A stretch of 64,000 nucleotides of DNA from Microbacterium sp. KUDC0406 (GCF_021582875.1 NZ_CP091138.1:496001-560000), one strand, 5' to 3'. Counted from the stretch's first letter, positions 20,394-29,628 are shown. Numbers and translations: made by a program. Notes: generated by a model not told the origin, from the sequence alone.

Positions 20394-21403
20394 GGCTCAC
20401 CGTCCGCAGCATGGCCACCGGTCTCGCACTCGGTTTTGCCGTCTACTTCGCGGCCCGGGGCGTCTGGTGGACGCCCGTGCAGCCGGAAGTGCCGCTGTTC
20501 ATGGTCGCGGCGATCGGGCTCTACATCGCCACCATCCTCACCGCGGTGCTGGCCGGCACTGATCGGCAGGTGCGGATGCCGCTGTGGTGCGGCATCCTCG
20601 CCGTCGTGACCGCGGTGGCGGTGCCGTACCTGGTGTCGGTGTCGCTCATCGACGTCGACCGGGTGGCGCCGTTCGCCACGTGGTACATCGGAGCCACCGG
20701 TCTGCTGGGAGTGGTGTGCATCGTGCGTCGCCGATTCCTGATCGGCTGGCTGATCCTGCTGATCCTGGGGGTCTCCGCCTGCGCGTACATGGGACCGGGG
20801 AACGCCTTCACGCTCGGACTGGTCGGCTCGATCACCTGGGTGACCGTGGCGCAGCTACTGGTGCTGTTCTGGGACCGCGCGGTGCGCGACACCGAGCGCC
20901 TCGCCGACATCCAGCAGGCGGTGTCGGCCTGGCACGCCACGCAGCAGGTGCGCCAGCGCGAGCGGCGGATGCGGGTGCAGCTGGCACTGGCGGTCGCGGG
21001 GCCTCTCCTGGCCAGGACGGTCGCCGCACACGGCGCGCTGGACGCGGATGAGAAGAAGCGGGCCCGCATCGCCGAAGGGCGGCTGCGCGACGAGCTGCGC
21101 GGCGCGAGCCTGCTCAACGACGCCGTGCGCGAGGCCATCGCCGATGCGCGCAGCCGCGGCGTCGCCGTGACCGTGTTCGACGAGGGTGGCCTGGACAACG
21201 TCGGCGAGCAGCGCAGGGACGAGATCCGTGATGAGCTCGCCGGTGTGCTCGCGCAGGTCAGCACCGACCGTGTGATCATCCGTGCGGGCAGTGACGAGGT
21301 CATCGCTGTGACGGTGGTGGGCCGCGGCGGCGCCGGCGGATCACGTGACGAGGACGAGGTCGACCTCTGGCACGAGATCCCGCGCGAGGCGCCGAAGCAC
21401 TGA
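20390..21403 (+). CDS. Membrane protein resembling a histidine kinase without catalytic domain
   Basis: 337 residues from the ATG overlapping the kinase stop. Five to six membrane segments lie in residues 8-165, matching the layout of the upstream kinase. A helical region follows (SAWHATQQVRQRERRMRVQL, then LLARTVAAHGALDADEKKRARIAEGRLRDELRG) where a kinase would have its dimerisation helices. The C-terminal part has short beta-like stretches (GVAVTVFDEGG, DRVIIRAGSDEVIAVTVVG) but no N, G1 or G2 box. It could be a degenerate kinase that forms heteromers with its neighbour and tunes its output. No known family is certain. Confidence 0.6.
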   Translation: MRLTVRSMATGLALGFAVYFAARGVWWTPVQPEVPLFMVAAIGLYIATILTAVLAGTDRQVRMPLWCGILAVVTAVAVPYLVSVSLIDVDRVAPFATWYIGATGLLGVVCIVRRRFLIGWLILLILGVSACAYMGPGNAFTLGLVGSITWVTVAQLLVLFWDRAVRDTERLADIQQAVSAWHATQQVRQRERRMRVQLALAVAGPLLARTVAAHGALDADEKKRARIAEGRLRDELRGASLLNDAVREAIADARSRGVAVTVFDEGGLDNVGEQRRDEIRDELAGVLAQVSTDRVIIRAGSDEVIAVTVVGRGGAGGSRDEDEVDLWHEIPREAPKH

Positions 21404-21442
21404 GCCGGCCGAAGCACTGAGCCGGCCGAAGCACTGAGCCGA
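21392..21442. repeat. Three tandem 17-bp repeats over a stop codon
   Basis: The unit CCGAAGCACTGAGCCGG occurs at 21392-21408 and 21409-21425, and with one change in the last base at 21426-21442. The first copy contains the last codons and TGA stop of the kinase-like membrane protein. Copies two and three also contain the KH-stop codons. It looks like recent slippage duplication. Confidence 0.95.
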
Positions 21443-21474
21443 ACGGCTCGGACCGATCGGTCCGGGAAGAGAAA

Positions 21475-21507
21475 GGGCGAGGGGCGGCGAAGCCGCCCGC
21501 CCTCGCC
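21475..21507 (+). terminator. Strong GC hairpin after the two-component operon
   Basis: GGGCGAGGGGCGGC pairs with GCCGCCCGCCCTCGCC around a GAA loop, with a small bulge. It stands about 70 bases after the last gene of the regulator/kinase operon. A second palindrome, GGACCGATCGGTCC, lies just before it at 21450-21463. No T run follows. Confidence 0.65.
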
Positions 21508-21692
21508 AACGCGGACGAGTTACCCGAAAACTGTCCGCATGTGGACGGTCGATCGCTTGCCTACCCTGGGACAAGGGGACCGTCTAACGCGAAGCGTTGC
21601 ATCAAGTCTCTCGGCTGGAAACATCCCTGTCTGTAGGTATTTCGGGGGACAAATCCGGAGAATCTCGGCGGATCGGCGTCGAATCGGAGGAA

Positions 21693-21917
21693 CTACCCCG
21701 AGAACCGGCCCCAGGGGATGTCCCGGCGCAGGGGTGCGCGCATCGGCCGGCGCGTGCTCATCCACGCCGATATGTGCTTCTCCTCGGCGACGGCGCCCGC
21801 GACCTCGGTCGTGTACGCCTCGCTGACGAGCGCGACGAGAGCGGCGAGCTCCTCGTCGGTCGGGTTCCCCCGCACGACCTCGACGATGGGTGCGTCTGGC
21901 TGCTGCTGCTCGGTCAC
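21693..21917 (-). CDS. accE: Acyl-CoA carboxylase epsilon subunit
   Basis: 74 residues. The core [20 protein letters not shown] is the hallmark of the small actinobacterial acyl-CoA carboxylase epsilon chain, and the C-terminal basic/aromatic [11 protein letters not shown] tail fits too. It stabilises or activates the alpha-beta carboxylase complex. The start overlaps the stop of the beta-subunit gene (ATGA at 21914-21917), so stoichiometric translation is likely. Gene order beta-epsilon is the common arrangement. Confidence 0.9.
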   Translation of the reverse strand: MTEQQQPDAPIVEVVRGNPTDEELAALVALVSEAYTTEVAGAVAEEKHISAWMSTRRPMRAPLRRDIPWGRFSG

Positions 21918-23527
21918 AGCGGGATGTTCCCGTGCTTCTTGGGCGGCAGATCGGCCCGCTTGCCCTTGAGGGCGCGGAGCGCCTTCGCGATGGCGACGCG
22001 GGTGTTCGCCGGCTCGATGACTCCGTCGATCTCACCGCGCTCGGCGGCCAGGAACGGACTCGTCACGCTGTAGGTGTACTCGTTCGCGAGGCGGGTGCGG
22101 ACGGCTGCGACATCCTCGCCGGCCTCCTCGGCGCGCTTGATCTCGCCGCGATACAGGATGTTCACCGCGCCCTGCCCGCCCATCACCGCGATCTCCGCGG
22201 TCGGCCAGGCGAGGTTGACGTCGGCGCCGAGCTGCTTGGAGCCCATCACGATGTAGGCGCCACCGTACGCCTTGCGCAGGATGACGGTGACGAGCGGCAC
22301 CGTGGCCTCGGCATAGGCGTAGATGAGCTTCGCGCCTCGGCGGATCACGCCGGTCCACTCCTGGTCGGTGCCCGGCAGATATCCGGGCACGTCCACGAGG
22401 GTGACGATCGGGATGGAGAACGAGTCGCAGAAGCGCACGAACCGGCTGGCCTTCTCGCCCGCCTCGATGTTGAGGGTTCCGGCCATCTGCGAGGGCTGGT
22501 TGGCGATGATGCCCACGGAGCGCCCCTCGACGCGGCCGAAGCCGATGAGGATGTTCGGGGCGAACAGCGGCTGCACCTCGAGGAACTCGCCGTTGGCCTG
22601 CCCTGAGCCCGTCGAAGGGTCGACGATGCGCTCGATGACGGAGTGCATGTCGTAGGGCTGGTTGGGGGAGTCCGGGATGATCGCGTTCAGTGCACGATCC
22701 GCGTCTGTGGTCTCGAACTCGAAAGCCGTGTCGTAGCCGGGTATCTCCGCCATGTTGTTGTCCGGCAGGAAGCCGAGCAGCGTGCGGGCGTAGTCGATCG
22801 CGTCGTCCTCGTCCTCTGCGAGGTAGTGCGCGACGCCGGATCGGGTGTTGTGCGTGTAGGCGCCGCCGAGCTCCTCCATGCCGACGTCCTCGCCGGTGAC
22901 CGTCTTGATCACGTCGGGACCGGTCACGAACATCTGGCTGGTCTTGTCGACCATGATCACGAAGTCGGTGAGGGCGGGGCCGTACACGGCGCCGCCGGCG
23001 GCCGGGCCCATGATGATGGAGATCTGCGGGATGACGCCGGAGGAGCGGGTGTTCATCTTGAAGATCTCGCCGTACTTCGACAGCGCCAGCACGCCTTCCT
23101 GGATGCGGGCGCCGCCGGAGTCGAGGATGCCGATCACCGGCATGCCGCTGGTGAGGGCGAACTCCATGATCTTGATGATCTTGTCGCCGGAGACCTCGCC
23201 GAGCGAGCCGCCGAAGGTGGTGAAGTCCTGCGAGTAGACGGCGACGGTGCGGCCGTGGATGGTGCCGATGCCGGTGACCACCGAGTCGCCGTACGGGCGG
23301 TTGCGGTCCATGCCGAACGCCGTGGTGCGGTGCCGCACGTACTCGTCGAACTCGACGAAGCTGCCGGGATCGACGAGAAGCTCGATGCGCTCGCGGGCGG
23401 TCATCTTGCCCTTGGCGTGCTGCTTCTCCTGGGCTTTCTTCTCGGCGTCGACGACGGCTTCGGTGTAGCGGGCGCGGAGGTCCGCGATCTTGGCTGCGGT
23501 CGTCGAGAGGTCAGGCGTGTCCGTCAC
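21914..23527 (-). CDS. Acyl-CoA (propionyl/acetyl-CoA) carboxylase beta subunit
   Basis: 537 residues, AccD5/PccB-like carboxyltransferase. The N-terminal half has the acyl-CoA site ([31 protein letters not shown]) and the C-terminal half the carboxybiotin site ([46 protein letters not shown]). Transfers the carboxyl group from biotin on the alpha chain to propionyl- or acetyl-CoA. Odd point: residues DPSTGSGQ after ERIV are encoded by a copy of the genome's CCCTGAGCCCGTCGAAGGG repeat (22601-22619) inserted in frame in the linker between the two halves. Confidence 0.94.
   Translation of the reverse strand: MTDTPDLSTTAAKIADLRARYTEAVVDAEKKAQEKQHAKGKMTARERIELLVDPGSFVEFDEYVRHRTTAFGMDRNRPYGDSVVTGIGTIHGRTVAVYSQDFTTFGGSLGEVSGDKIIKIMEFALTSGMPVIGILDSGGARIQEGVLALSKYGEIFKMNTRSSGVIPQISIIMGPAAGGAVYGPALTDFVIMVDKTSQMFVTGPDVIKTVTGEDVGMEELGGAYTHNTRSGVAHYLAEDEDDAIDYARTLLGFLPDNNMAEIPGYDTAFEFETTDADRALNAIIPDSPNQPYDMHSVIERIVDPSTGSGQANGEFLEVQPLFAPNILIGFGRVEGRSVGIIANQPSQMAGTLNIEAGEKASRFVRFCDSFSIPIVTLVDVPGYLPGTDQEWTGVIRRGAKLIYAYAEATVPLVTVILRKAYGGAYIVMGSKQLGADVNLAWPTAEIAVMGGQGAVNILYRGEIKRAEEAGEDVAAVRTRLANEYTYSVTSPFLAAERGEIDGVIEPANTRVAIAKALRALKGKRADLPPKKHGNIPL
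22601..22619. repeat. CCCTGAGCCCGTCGAAGGG repeat inside the carboxylase beta gene
   Basis: A full 19-base copy of the dispersed repeat lies within the coding sequence and adds about eight residues (DPSTGSGQ, read on the minus strand) to a surface linker. The reading frame is kept. Confidence 0.85.
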
Positions 23528-23636
23528 GTTTCCACACTAGTGCCGGCGCATGAAGGGCCGTTGGATGCTCGCCACAACGGATTCGTGGATCCTTTGGGGG
23601 TTCGGTCCCTCCGCGTGCAGCTGCGCCCGGCCAGGA

Positions 23637-23939
23637 TCACACCACGAACCGCCAGACGTACTCCAGGCCGTCGTCGGGACGGAACCAGGCGAGGGTGACC
23701 ACGACGTCGTCGAGATCGGTGGCGCACAGGCACAGCTCCACTCTCTCGGACGGCAGCACCTGACCCCACAGGTCGGTGACGATCCCGGCATCCGGATCGT
23801 CGTGGAAGACGCGCACGAAGTCGACCGGCTCGTCGCCGCCGTTCAGGACGAGCGGGTGCGCGCGGTCGGTGCGCAGTACGCGCCAGGGCACGCGGTACGC
23901 GGGAGCGGATGACGGGAGCTGAGGGAGTCCGAGAGGCAT
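23637..23939 (-). CDS. Small hypothetical protein
   Basis: 100 residues, not a family I can name. It begins MPLGLPQLPSSAPAYRVPWRVLRTDRAHPLVL and has alternating hydrophobic strands (PVDFVRVFHDD, RVELCLCATDLDDVVVTLAWFRPD, YVWRFVV), suggesting a compact beta-rich soluble fold. Codon use is like the neighbours. It lies between the carboxylase beta gene and the EcsC gene, all leftward. The shadow frames here are Arg-rich and not credible, which supports this frame. Confidence 0.65.
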   Translation of the reverse strand: MPLGLPQLPSSAPAYRVPWRVLRTDRAHPLVLNGGDEPVDFVRVFHDDPDAGIVTDLWGQVLPSERVELCLCATDLDDVVVTLAWFRPDDGLEYVWRFVV

Positions 23940-24017
23940 GCCGTCACGCTAGGAACGGCTTCCGACAGGGTCGCCGATGCGCCGGCATCCGCCGCCGGGC
24001 CTGTGCAGGACCGTGTG

Positions 24018-24984
24018 TCACTCGTCGGCTGTGGAGAGCATCTCGACCTCGAGATCGGTCTCCTCGGCTGCCGGATCGATCGCCGGCCTCCGGCGGACGG
24101 CGTCGGTGACCCTGCGGCCGGCCCAGCCCACCCCGCGCACCGCGGTCCCCGCCGCGCTCGCCGCAGCCGAACCCACGAGGCGCGCGCCGTGCAGCATCCG
24201 GACCTCCAGCTTCTGCGCTCCGGGGATGGGTTCGAGCTCGGCGGGAAGCTCTGCCGGCGGCCGGCCGAACGCCTTCCGCGACGAGGTCAGCACCCGTCTG
24301 CCGAGCACGTGGTTTCCGGCACCGCCGATCGCGGCGCCGATGCCGAACGGCAGCGCCTTGCCCAGGAACGAGGCTCCTCCGTTCACCGCGAACTGCTTGA
24401 TGAACATGCTCTTCAGCCGATCCACCAGAGGTCCGACGGCCGCACGCGGCAGCGACTTCGTCACCAGCTCGCCCCAGTACGCGGAGCGTGTGCCGCCCTT
24501 GCCCACGGCCTGCTTGGCCAGCTGCGAGACCAGATCCACGCCCTCCTTGCCGAGCATGAGCGTCATCACCAGAGCCCGGGCGCGATCGGGGTTCTCGACC
24601 GGGATGCCGTGCACCTCGGCCACCGACTGCGCGAACAGCGCCGTGGACTCCACGAACCCCAGCGTCTCCACGCCCGACAGCGCGAGCGTCACTCCGGTGC
24701 CGATTCCGGGCACCACCGCGGTCGCGCCGACCGCGGCTCCGCCTGCGGTCACCGGCGGCGAGATAACGGAGCTCCAGGATGCGCACGATCTCGGCCGGCG
24801 TCGCGCGCGGGCTGCGCAGACGGATGCTGCGGATGTGTGCGACCACCAGGGGTCGCTGCACCGCGAGCACCCGGTCGACACCGCGGATCACGAACGGATG
24901 CTCGTCGGAGCCCACCGGCGGCAGACCGGTGTCCCAAACGGAGTCCGCGGGGAGCGAATGGATCTTGTGCACCTTTTCGCGCAT
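24018..24984 (-). CDS. EcsC-family protein (apparent frameshift)
   Basis: The protein begins at ATG 24984 (MREKVHKIHSLPADSVWDTG) and runs in that frame to RILELRYLAA; it then continues in another frame at VTAGGAAVGATAVVPGIGTGVTLALSG to the stop at 24018. The switch is within CACCGGCGGCG at about 24752-24759 (one base extra, or two missing). The restored protein has about 320 residues. The glycine-rich membrane-like hairpin GGAAVGATAVVPGIGTG and the region GVDLVSQLAKQAVGKG...VGPLVDRLKSMFIKQFAVNGG fit the EcsC family, whose role is poorly known. The C-terminus is acidic. Confidence 0.75.
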
Positions 24985-25051
24985 GCGCCGATCCTATGCA
25001 TCTGTGCCTGCGAATCGCCTTCGGCGGGACCCGGGAAGGTCTCCGTCGGAC

Positions 25052-25105
25052 GCAAGGAGGATTCTGCAGCTCCCGCACCTGCCAGAGCGGTGAAAACCTC
25101 CTTGC
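25052..25105. repeat. 54-bp palindrome-ended unit, copy 1
   Basis: Begins GCAAGGAGGA and ends GAAAACCTCCTTGC, so the outer nine bases are perfect inverted repeats (GCAAGGAGG/CCTCCTTGC) around a 36-base centre. A second unit of exactly the same length with nearly the same ends lies 83 bases downstream. The centres differ. It lies in the gap between the EcsC and nucleotidyltransferase genes. Confidence 0.85.
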
Positions 25106-25134
25106 ATCGGTGGGCCTCACTCGCGGCGTCCGGC

Positions 25135-25188
25135 GCAAGGAGGAAAACGTCGATCCGAGGCGGGCTGCGGCGGCGAAAAGCTCCTTGC
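25135..25188. repeat. 54-bp palindrome-ended unit, copy 2
   Basis: Begins GCAAGGAGGA and ends GCGAAAAGCTCCTTGC. It is the same length as copy 1 and shares about ten bases at the left end and most of the last sixteen at the right end, with a different GC-rich centre. The outer eight bases are inverted repeats. Confidence 0.85.
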
Positions 25189-25236
25189 CCACTGTGTGCT
25201 CGGCCGCGGCAAAGACGTACTCGCCGAGGGAAAGCT

Positions 25237-25269
25237 GAGAGCCCGGCTCCGCAAGGGAACCGGGCTCTC
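25237..25269 (-). terminator. Hairpin terminator of the nucleotidyltransferase gene
   Basis: GAGAGCCCGG and CCGGGCTCTC form a perfect ten-base stem around a 13-base loop, 13 bases after the nucleotidyltransferase stop (minus strand). On the minus strand the hairpin is followed by AGCTTTCCC, a short T run. Confidence 0.75.
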
Positions 25270-25281
25270 GAAAGCGGCGGG

Positions 25282-25974
25282 TCAGACGAACAGGTTGGCC
25301 CGCTCGAGGTCCTCGGCGAAGTCGATCTCGACCGCATACAGATCAGAGACGTCCATCGGCTCGATGAGCACGCCGTCCTCGGCGATCGCCAGCTCGAGGC
25401 CGCGCTCGAAGTAGTCCTGGTCGTCGACGCGCTGCAGCTGGCGCATGAACGCCTTCTTGTGCGCGGAGGAGATGTAGTTGATGCCGACGGCCTCGCCGAG
25501 ACCGCCCTTGACGGTCTTGGACAGCTCCTTGATGAAGCCCTCCGGGCTGACGGTGTACTTCACCTCTTCGTCGCTGACCTTCGAGGTGTTGACGGTGACG
25601 AACGACTGGTCGCGTTCGATGAGTTCGATCGCACGACCGAGGATGCGCGGGTCGAACACGACGTCGCCGTTCATCCAGAGCACGCCACCGCGGCCGGTGA
25701 CGCCGAGTGCGCGCAGCAGGCTCTTCGAGGTGTTGGTGACGTCGTAGCGCTCGTTGTGCACGTAGTTCACCTGCGGGAACGACTCGATGATCGTCTCGGC
25801 GCGGTAGCCCACGACGGTCGTGATGCGGGCGTCGCCTCCGAAGGCGGCGCGGATGTTCTCGTGCTGCTGCTGCATGATGCTGCGGCCGTCGTTCAGCTCG
25901 GTGAGCGGCTTGGGGAGGGCGCGCCCGAGGCGCGAGCCCATGCCGGCGGCCAGGATGACGGTCTGAAGAGTCAC
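25282..25974 (-). CDS. Sugar/choline-phosphate nucleotidyltransferase family protein
   Basis: 230 residues, GT-A-like nucleotidyltransferase. The N-terminus TVILAAGMGSRLGRALPKPLTEL is the nucleotide-binding signature (GxGxRxxxxxPKxL), and VLWMNGDVVFDP holds the metal aspartate. Sequences such as YNVTNTSKSLL-like YDVTNTSKSLLRAL and DQDYFERGLELAI are like LicC-type phosphocholine cytidylyltransferases or related actinobacterial NTP transferases. It makes an activated alcohol or sugar for cell-surface polymers. The exact substrate is uncertain. No partner glycosyltransferase is in the window. Confidence 0.8.
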   Translation of the reverse strand: MTLQTVILAAGMGSRLGRALPKPLTELNDGRSIMQQQHENIRAAFGGDARITTVVGYRAETIIESFPQVNYVHNERYDVTNTSKSLLRALGVTGRGGVLWMNGDVVFDPRILGRAIELIERDQSFVTVNTSKVSDEEVKYTVSPEGFIKELSKTVKGGLGEAVGINYISSAHKKAFMRQLQRVDDQDYFERGLELAIAEDGVLIEPMDVSDLYAVEIDFAEDLERANLFV

Positions 25975-26197
25975 GAATGCTCCTGAAAAGTATCTGTGTT
26001 CACTGTCGATTCATCGACGAGACACCTCTTCGTGCCGGTCCCATGCTAGCGAAGCGGCCTGAGAGAGCCCCTGGCGGGGAGGCGGCGTTGCCGTTTCGTG
26101 ATCGAGTACACACCGGACACTCAGGATCGGTCATGGCGCGAAATACCGCGGCTCGCGGACCCCGGGAAGCTCAGGGACGGTTGATAGCGTAATAGAT

Positions 26198-28038
26198 GTG
26201 ACTGCTTCCTCCCCCACACCCGGCGACGACCCCGTGAAGGCCCCAGCTGCGGCGGAGGATGCCTCCGCGACAGCGAAGAAGCCCGCCGCGAAGAGGTCGA
26301 CGGCAGCATCCGGGTCCGCCGCTCAGGATGAGAAGGCCAAGGCCAGGAAGGACGCCGCGACGCAGGCGGCGGCGAAGACCGCGGCCGTGAAGACGGCGGC
26401 TCGCAAGACGACGGCGGCGAAGACCGCGGCGGCGAAGAAGACGTCCGGCGCGGCGGCGGCCAAGACCGCCGCGGCGAAGACCGCGGCGGCGAAGACCGTC
26501 GGCATCCAAGTCGGCGGCGAGGACGACCGCATCGCAGACCGCTGCGAAGAGGACCGCCGCGGCCAGGACCGCGGCGACGGCACGTGACGAGGAGGCGGCC
26601 GCGACCACGGCCGCCGCGAAGCCCGCCACGACGAAGGCTCCGGCGAAGAAGACCGCTGCAAAGACGGCTGCGACGAAGACCCCGGCGACGAAGACGGCTG
26701 CGACGAAGGCCCCGGCGACGAAGACGGCTGCGACGAAGGCCGCGGCGACGAAGACGGCTGCGACGAAGGCCGCAGCGGCGCGGACGACGGCCGCGAAGAG
26801 CTCTGAGACTCCCGCGACGAAGGCGGCTGCCAAGAAGGCTCCTGCCAAGAAGGCTCCGGCACCCACGACCTCCGCAGCGACGGCCGCAGCGGCGGCCTCC
26901 GTGGATGTCGGGGCCGCGTCCGCCATCACGAAGAAGCCTGCGGCGAAGAAGCCCGCCGTGACGACACGCCCCGGCGCGAGGACCGCAGCGGCGGCCGCAG
27001 CGGCCGGCGTGGTGGAGACTGTGGCTGCAGACGCCGTGACGACGGGTTCTGGGGAACCCGCTGTGAAGGAGGTCATCGTGCCCGAGGAGACTCCGCAGGC
27101 CGAGGCGCCACCGCGGGACGACACCGTCGTCCTCCCCGCCGGAGGCCCCGGCGGTCGCCGTCGCGCCAGAGCCGGAACCTGAATCCGTGCCGCAGAGCCG
27201 GCCCGCCGGCGAGGCGGCCGAGGCGCCGGCAGCGGAGGAGAAGACGCCAGAGCCGGACCCCGCCTCCGATGACGAGGCGGTGCCCGCGGTCATGATCCGC
27301 GGCCTGGTCAAGCACTTCGGCGACACCCGTGCGGTGGACGGAGTCGACCTTACCGTCCCCGCCGGCACCTTCTACGGCATCGTCGGGCCGAACGGCGCGG
27401 GCAAGACGACCACGCTGTCCATGGTGGCGGGACTCCTGCGCCCGGACAGCGGGAACATCATCATCGGAGGGGTGGACCAGAAGGCCGAGCCGGTCGCGGC
27501 GAAGCGGGCCCTCGGCGTGCTCCCCGACAGGCTGCGCACCTTCGACCGGCTCACCGGCCGTCAGCTGCTCGACTACTACGGACTGCTGCGCGGGCTCGAC
27601 TCCGGCGTCATCGAGAAGCGAGCGGCCGACCTGGCGCGGGCGTTCGACCTCACCGAGGCCCTCAGCCGAGTGGTCTCCGACTACTCCGCGGGGATGACCA
27701 AGAAGGTCATGCTCGCCGGTGCCATGATCCACTCGCCGCGCGTGCTGGTGCTCGATGAGCCGTTCGAGTCGGTGGATCCGGTCTCGTCGGGCGTCATCCT
27801 CGAGATCCTGCGCGCCTACGTCGACCACGGCGGCACGGTGATCCTGTCCAGCCACGGGATGGACCTCGTCGAGCGGGTCTGCTCGCGCGTGGCGATCATC
27901 GTCGGCGGTGAGGTCCTCGCCGAGGGCACGATCGACGAGGTCCGCGGCGGGCAGTCGCTCGAGGCGCGTTTCGTCGAACTGTCCGGCGGCAGCGCCGAGG
28001 TGGAGGGGCTCGAGTGGTTGCACACGTTCTCCGCCTGA
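26198..28038 (+). CDS. ABC transporter ATPase with histone-H1-like Ala/Lys-rich N-terminal tail (two apparent frameshifts)
   Basis: Three consecutive frames read as one protein. Frame A starts at ATG 26198 (MTASSPTPGDDPVKAP) and is Ala/Lys-rich. It shifts near 26,500 to a second Ala/Lys/Thr frame with 10-residue repeats, then near 27,115 to the frame reading EAPAVAVAPEPEPES and on into the ATPase. Both shifts look like one extra base (or two missing). The ATPase (from about 27,290) has Walker A GPNGAGKTT, a degenerate signature YSAGMTKK, Walker B VLVLDEP and an H-loop SSHGMD. It pairs with the membrane protein that follows. If the shifts are real, the ATPase could start alone at GTG 27187 or ATG 27292. 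The tail, about 350 residues, may bind DNA or anionic polymers. Confidence 0.75.
26661..26780 (+). repeat. Four 30-bp tandem repeats coding KTAATKxPAT-like units
   Basis: The 30-base unit starting AAGACGGCTGCGACGAAG occurs at 26661, 26691, 26721 and 26751 with one to a few substitutions in the last third. It codes KTAATKTPAT, KTAATKAPAT, KTAATKAAAT and KTAATKAAAA in the tail of the ABC ATPase. Expansion by slippage is likely, and length may vary between strains. Confidence 0.92.
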
Positions 28039-29579
28039 GGCTCGCCCTCCTGGCGGGATCGCTGCGCACCGGGCGTCCGGTGCGCACGATCCTGGGTCTG
28101 CTGGTCGTCGCCGCGCTGACCGCCGCCACCTGCGCGGCCGTGCTCAGCCTGGGTGACGGGCCGCTGGACACCGCACGATCGGTGATCGTGCTCGGCGGCG
28201 CGGCCGTCTTCCTCGCGTTCCTGCTCGGACCCGTGCTCATCGGCACGAACGACCAGCTCGACCCGCGCAAGTTCGCGGTGTTCGGCGTCGACGAGCGGCG
28301 GATGCCGTGGACGCTGGGCCTCGCATCGGCGATCAGCGTTCCGAGCGCGGCGCTGCTCGCCGTCGGCGTGTGCGTCATGATCGTCGGCATCGGGTTCGGC
28401 GTGCCCTGGCCCGTCGCCGTCCTCTCGACTCTGCTCGGTGTCGCGGTGACCATGGTCGCCGCGCGGATCGGGATGGCGGTGAGCGCGCTGCTGCTTCCGG
28501 AGCGGCGGTCCCGCGAGCTGACCGCGCTGTTCGCGCTGGCACTGATCGTCATCGCCTTCCCGGTCGCGGTGTTCTTCGCCTCGATGGCGTGGGACGGCGC
28601 CGTGCCGACGGCCGTCGCCACCGCGACCGCGATCGTCGGCATGACCCCGCTCGGCGCGGCGCAGGGCTTCCTGTTCTCCGTCGCATCCGGCGACGGTGCC
28701 GGCGCCTGGGCGAGCGCGACCGTGGGGGTCCTGACCGCCGCGGGAGCCGCCCTGCTCTGGACCTGGCTCGTGCGACGGCTGCTGACGACGGTGGAGCGTC
28801 CGGTCGCGGCGCGCGAGCGGTCCGGTCTGGGCTGGTTCGCGGTGCTGCCCTCGAACGCCTTCGGCGCCGTCGCCGCACGCAGTCTGGTGTACTGGCTGCG
28901 CGACCGCCGCTACATCGTGAACGTCGTGGTGGTGCCGGTGGCCGGCATCCTCACCGTGCTGCCGCTGGTCGTCGCCGGCGTGCCGCTCGAGCTCGCCGCG
29001 CTGATGCCGGCGCCCCTGATCGCGCTGTTCCTCGGCTGGCTGCCGCACAATGACGTCGCCTACGACTCGACCGCGATCTGGGTGCACATCGCGAGCGGGA
29101 TGAAGGGCGTCTCGGACCGGCTCGGCCGCCTGGTGCCCATGGTGCTGCTCGCGCTGCCGCTGCTGGCCGTCGCCGTGTCGATCACCCTCGCCGTCGTCGG
29201 CGACTGGTCGCTGCTGATGCCGTTCACCGGGGTCGTGGCATGCCTGTTCCTCAGCGCCCTGGGGATGTCGAGCGTCTCCTCCGTCGTCGCGCCCTATGCG
29301 GTCTCGCGGCCCGGCGACAGCCCGTTCCAGCAGCCGCAGCGCTCCGCGTCGTACGGATCCTACGGTGCGGCGGGAGCGCTGCTGGCGGCCCTGCTGCTCA
29401 CGGTCCCGGCCGGCTGGCTGTTCGTGCAGACGCTGGTGGAGGGAGACCAGCACGGACCCGCGACGTTCTGGACCGGCATCGTCGTCGGCGTGATCGCGCT
29501 CGCCGCTGGGGTGAGCGTCGGCGGGCGGATCTTCGAGCACAGCGGTGAGCGGCTGATGGAGTTCGCGGAGACGACCTGA
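28014..29579 (+). CDS. ABC transporter membrane (permease) protein
   Basis: 521 residues from a GTG overlapping the ATPase gene by 25 bases. It has about 12 hydrophobic segments, with stretches like LGLLVVAALTAATCAAVLSL, ALFALALIVIAFPVAVFFASMAW and VALIVFPV-like helices in both halves. There are no signs of a solute-binding domain. It forms an exporter or membrane complex with the ATPase just upstream. Cargo is unknown; related actinobacterial pairs are annotated only as ABC-2-like exporters. Confidence 0.85.
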   Translation: MVAHVLRLRLALLAGSLRTGRPVRTILGLLVVAALTAATCAAVLSLGDGPLDTARSVIVLGGAAVFLAFLLGPVLIGTNDQLDPRKFAVFGVDERRMPWTLGLASAISVPSAALLAVGVCVMIVGIGFGVPWPVAVLSTLLGVAVTMVAARIGMAVSALLLPERRSRELTALFALALIVIAFPVAVFFASMAWDGAVPTAVATATAIVGMTPLGAAQGFLFSVASGDGAGAWASATVGVLTAAGAALLWTWLVRRLLTTVERPVAARERSGLGWFAVLPSNAFGAVAARSLVYWLRDRRYIVNVVVVPVAGILTVLPLVVAGVPLELAALMPAPLIALFLGWLPHNDVAYDSTAIWVHIASGMKGVSDRLGRLVPMVLLALPLLAVAVSITLAVVGDWSLLMPFTGVVACLFLSALGMSSVSSVVAPYAVSRPGDSPFQQPQRSASYGSYGAAGALLAALLLTVPAGWLFVQTLVEGDQHGPATFWTGIVVGVIALAAGVSVGGRIFEHSGERLMEFAETT

Positions 29580-29628
29580 TCGGCATCCGCACGCCCTCGG
29601 GGCTGCGACGGCGATTAGACTCACGGTC

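Noticed and set aside
26661..26780. Possible CRISPR array
   Set aside because: Units are head-to-tail without unique spacers and code for protein; no cas genes in the window.
26121..27368. Long Arg/Ala/Ser-rich minus-strand frames (415 and 317 codons) opposite the Ala/Lys tail
   Set aside because: Mirror images of the GC-rich repeat tract; low complexity and no start context. The plus-strand Ala/Lys frame joins the ABC ATPase.
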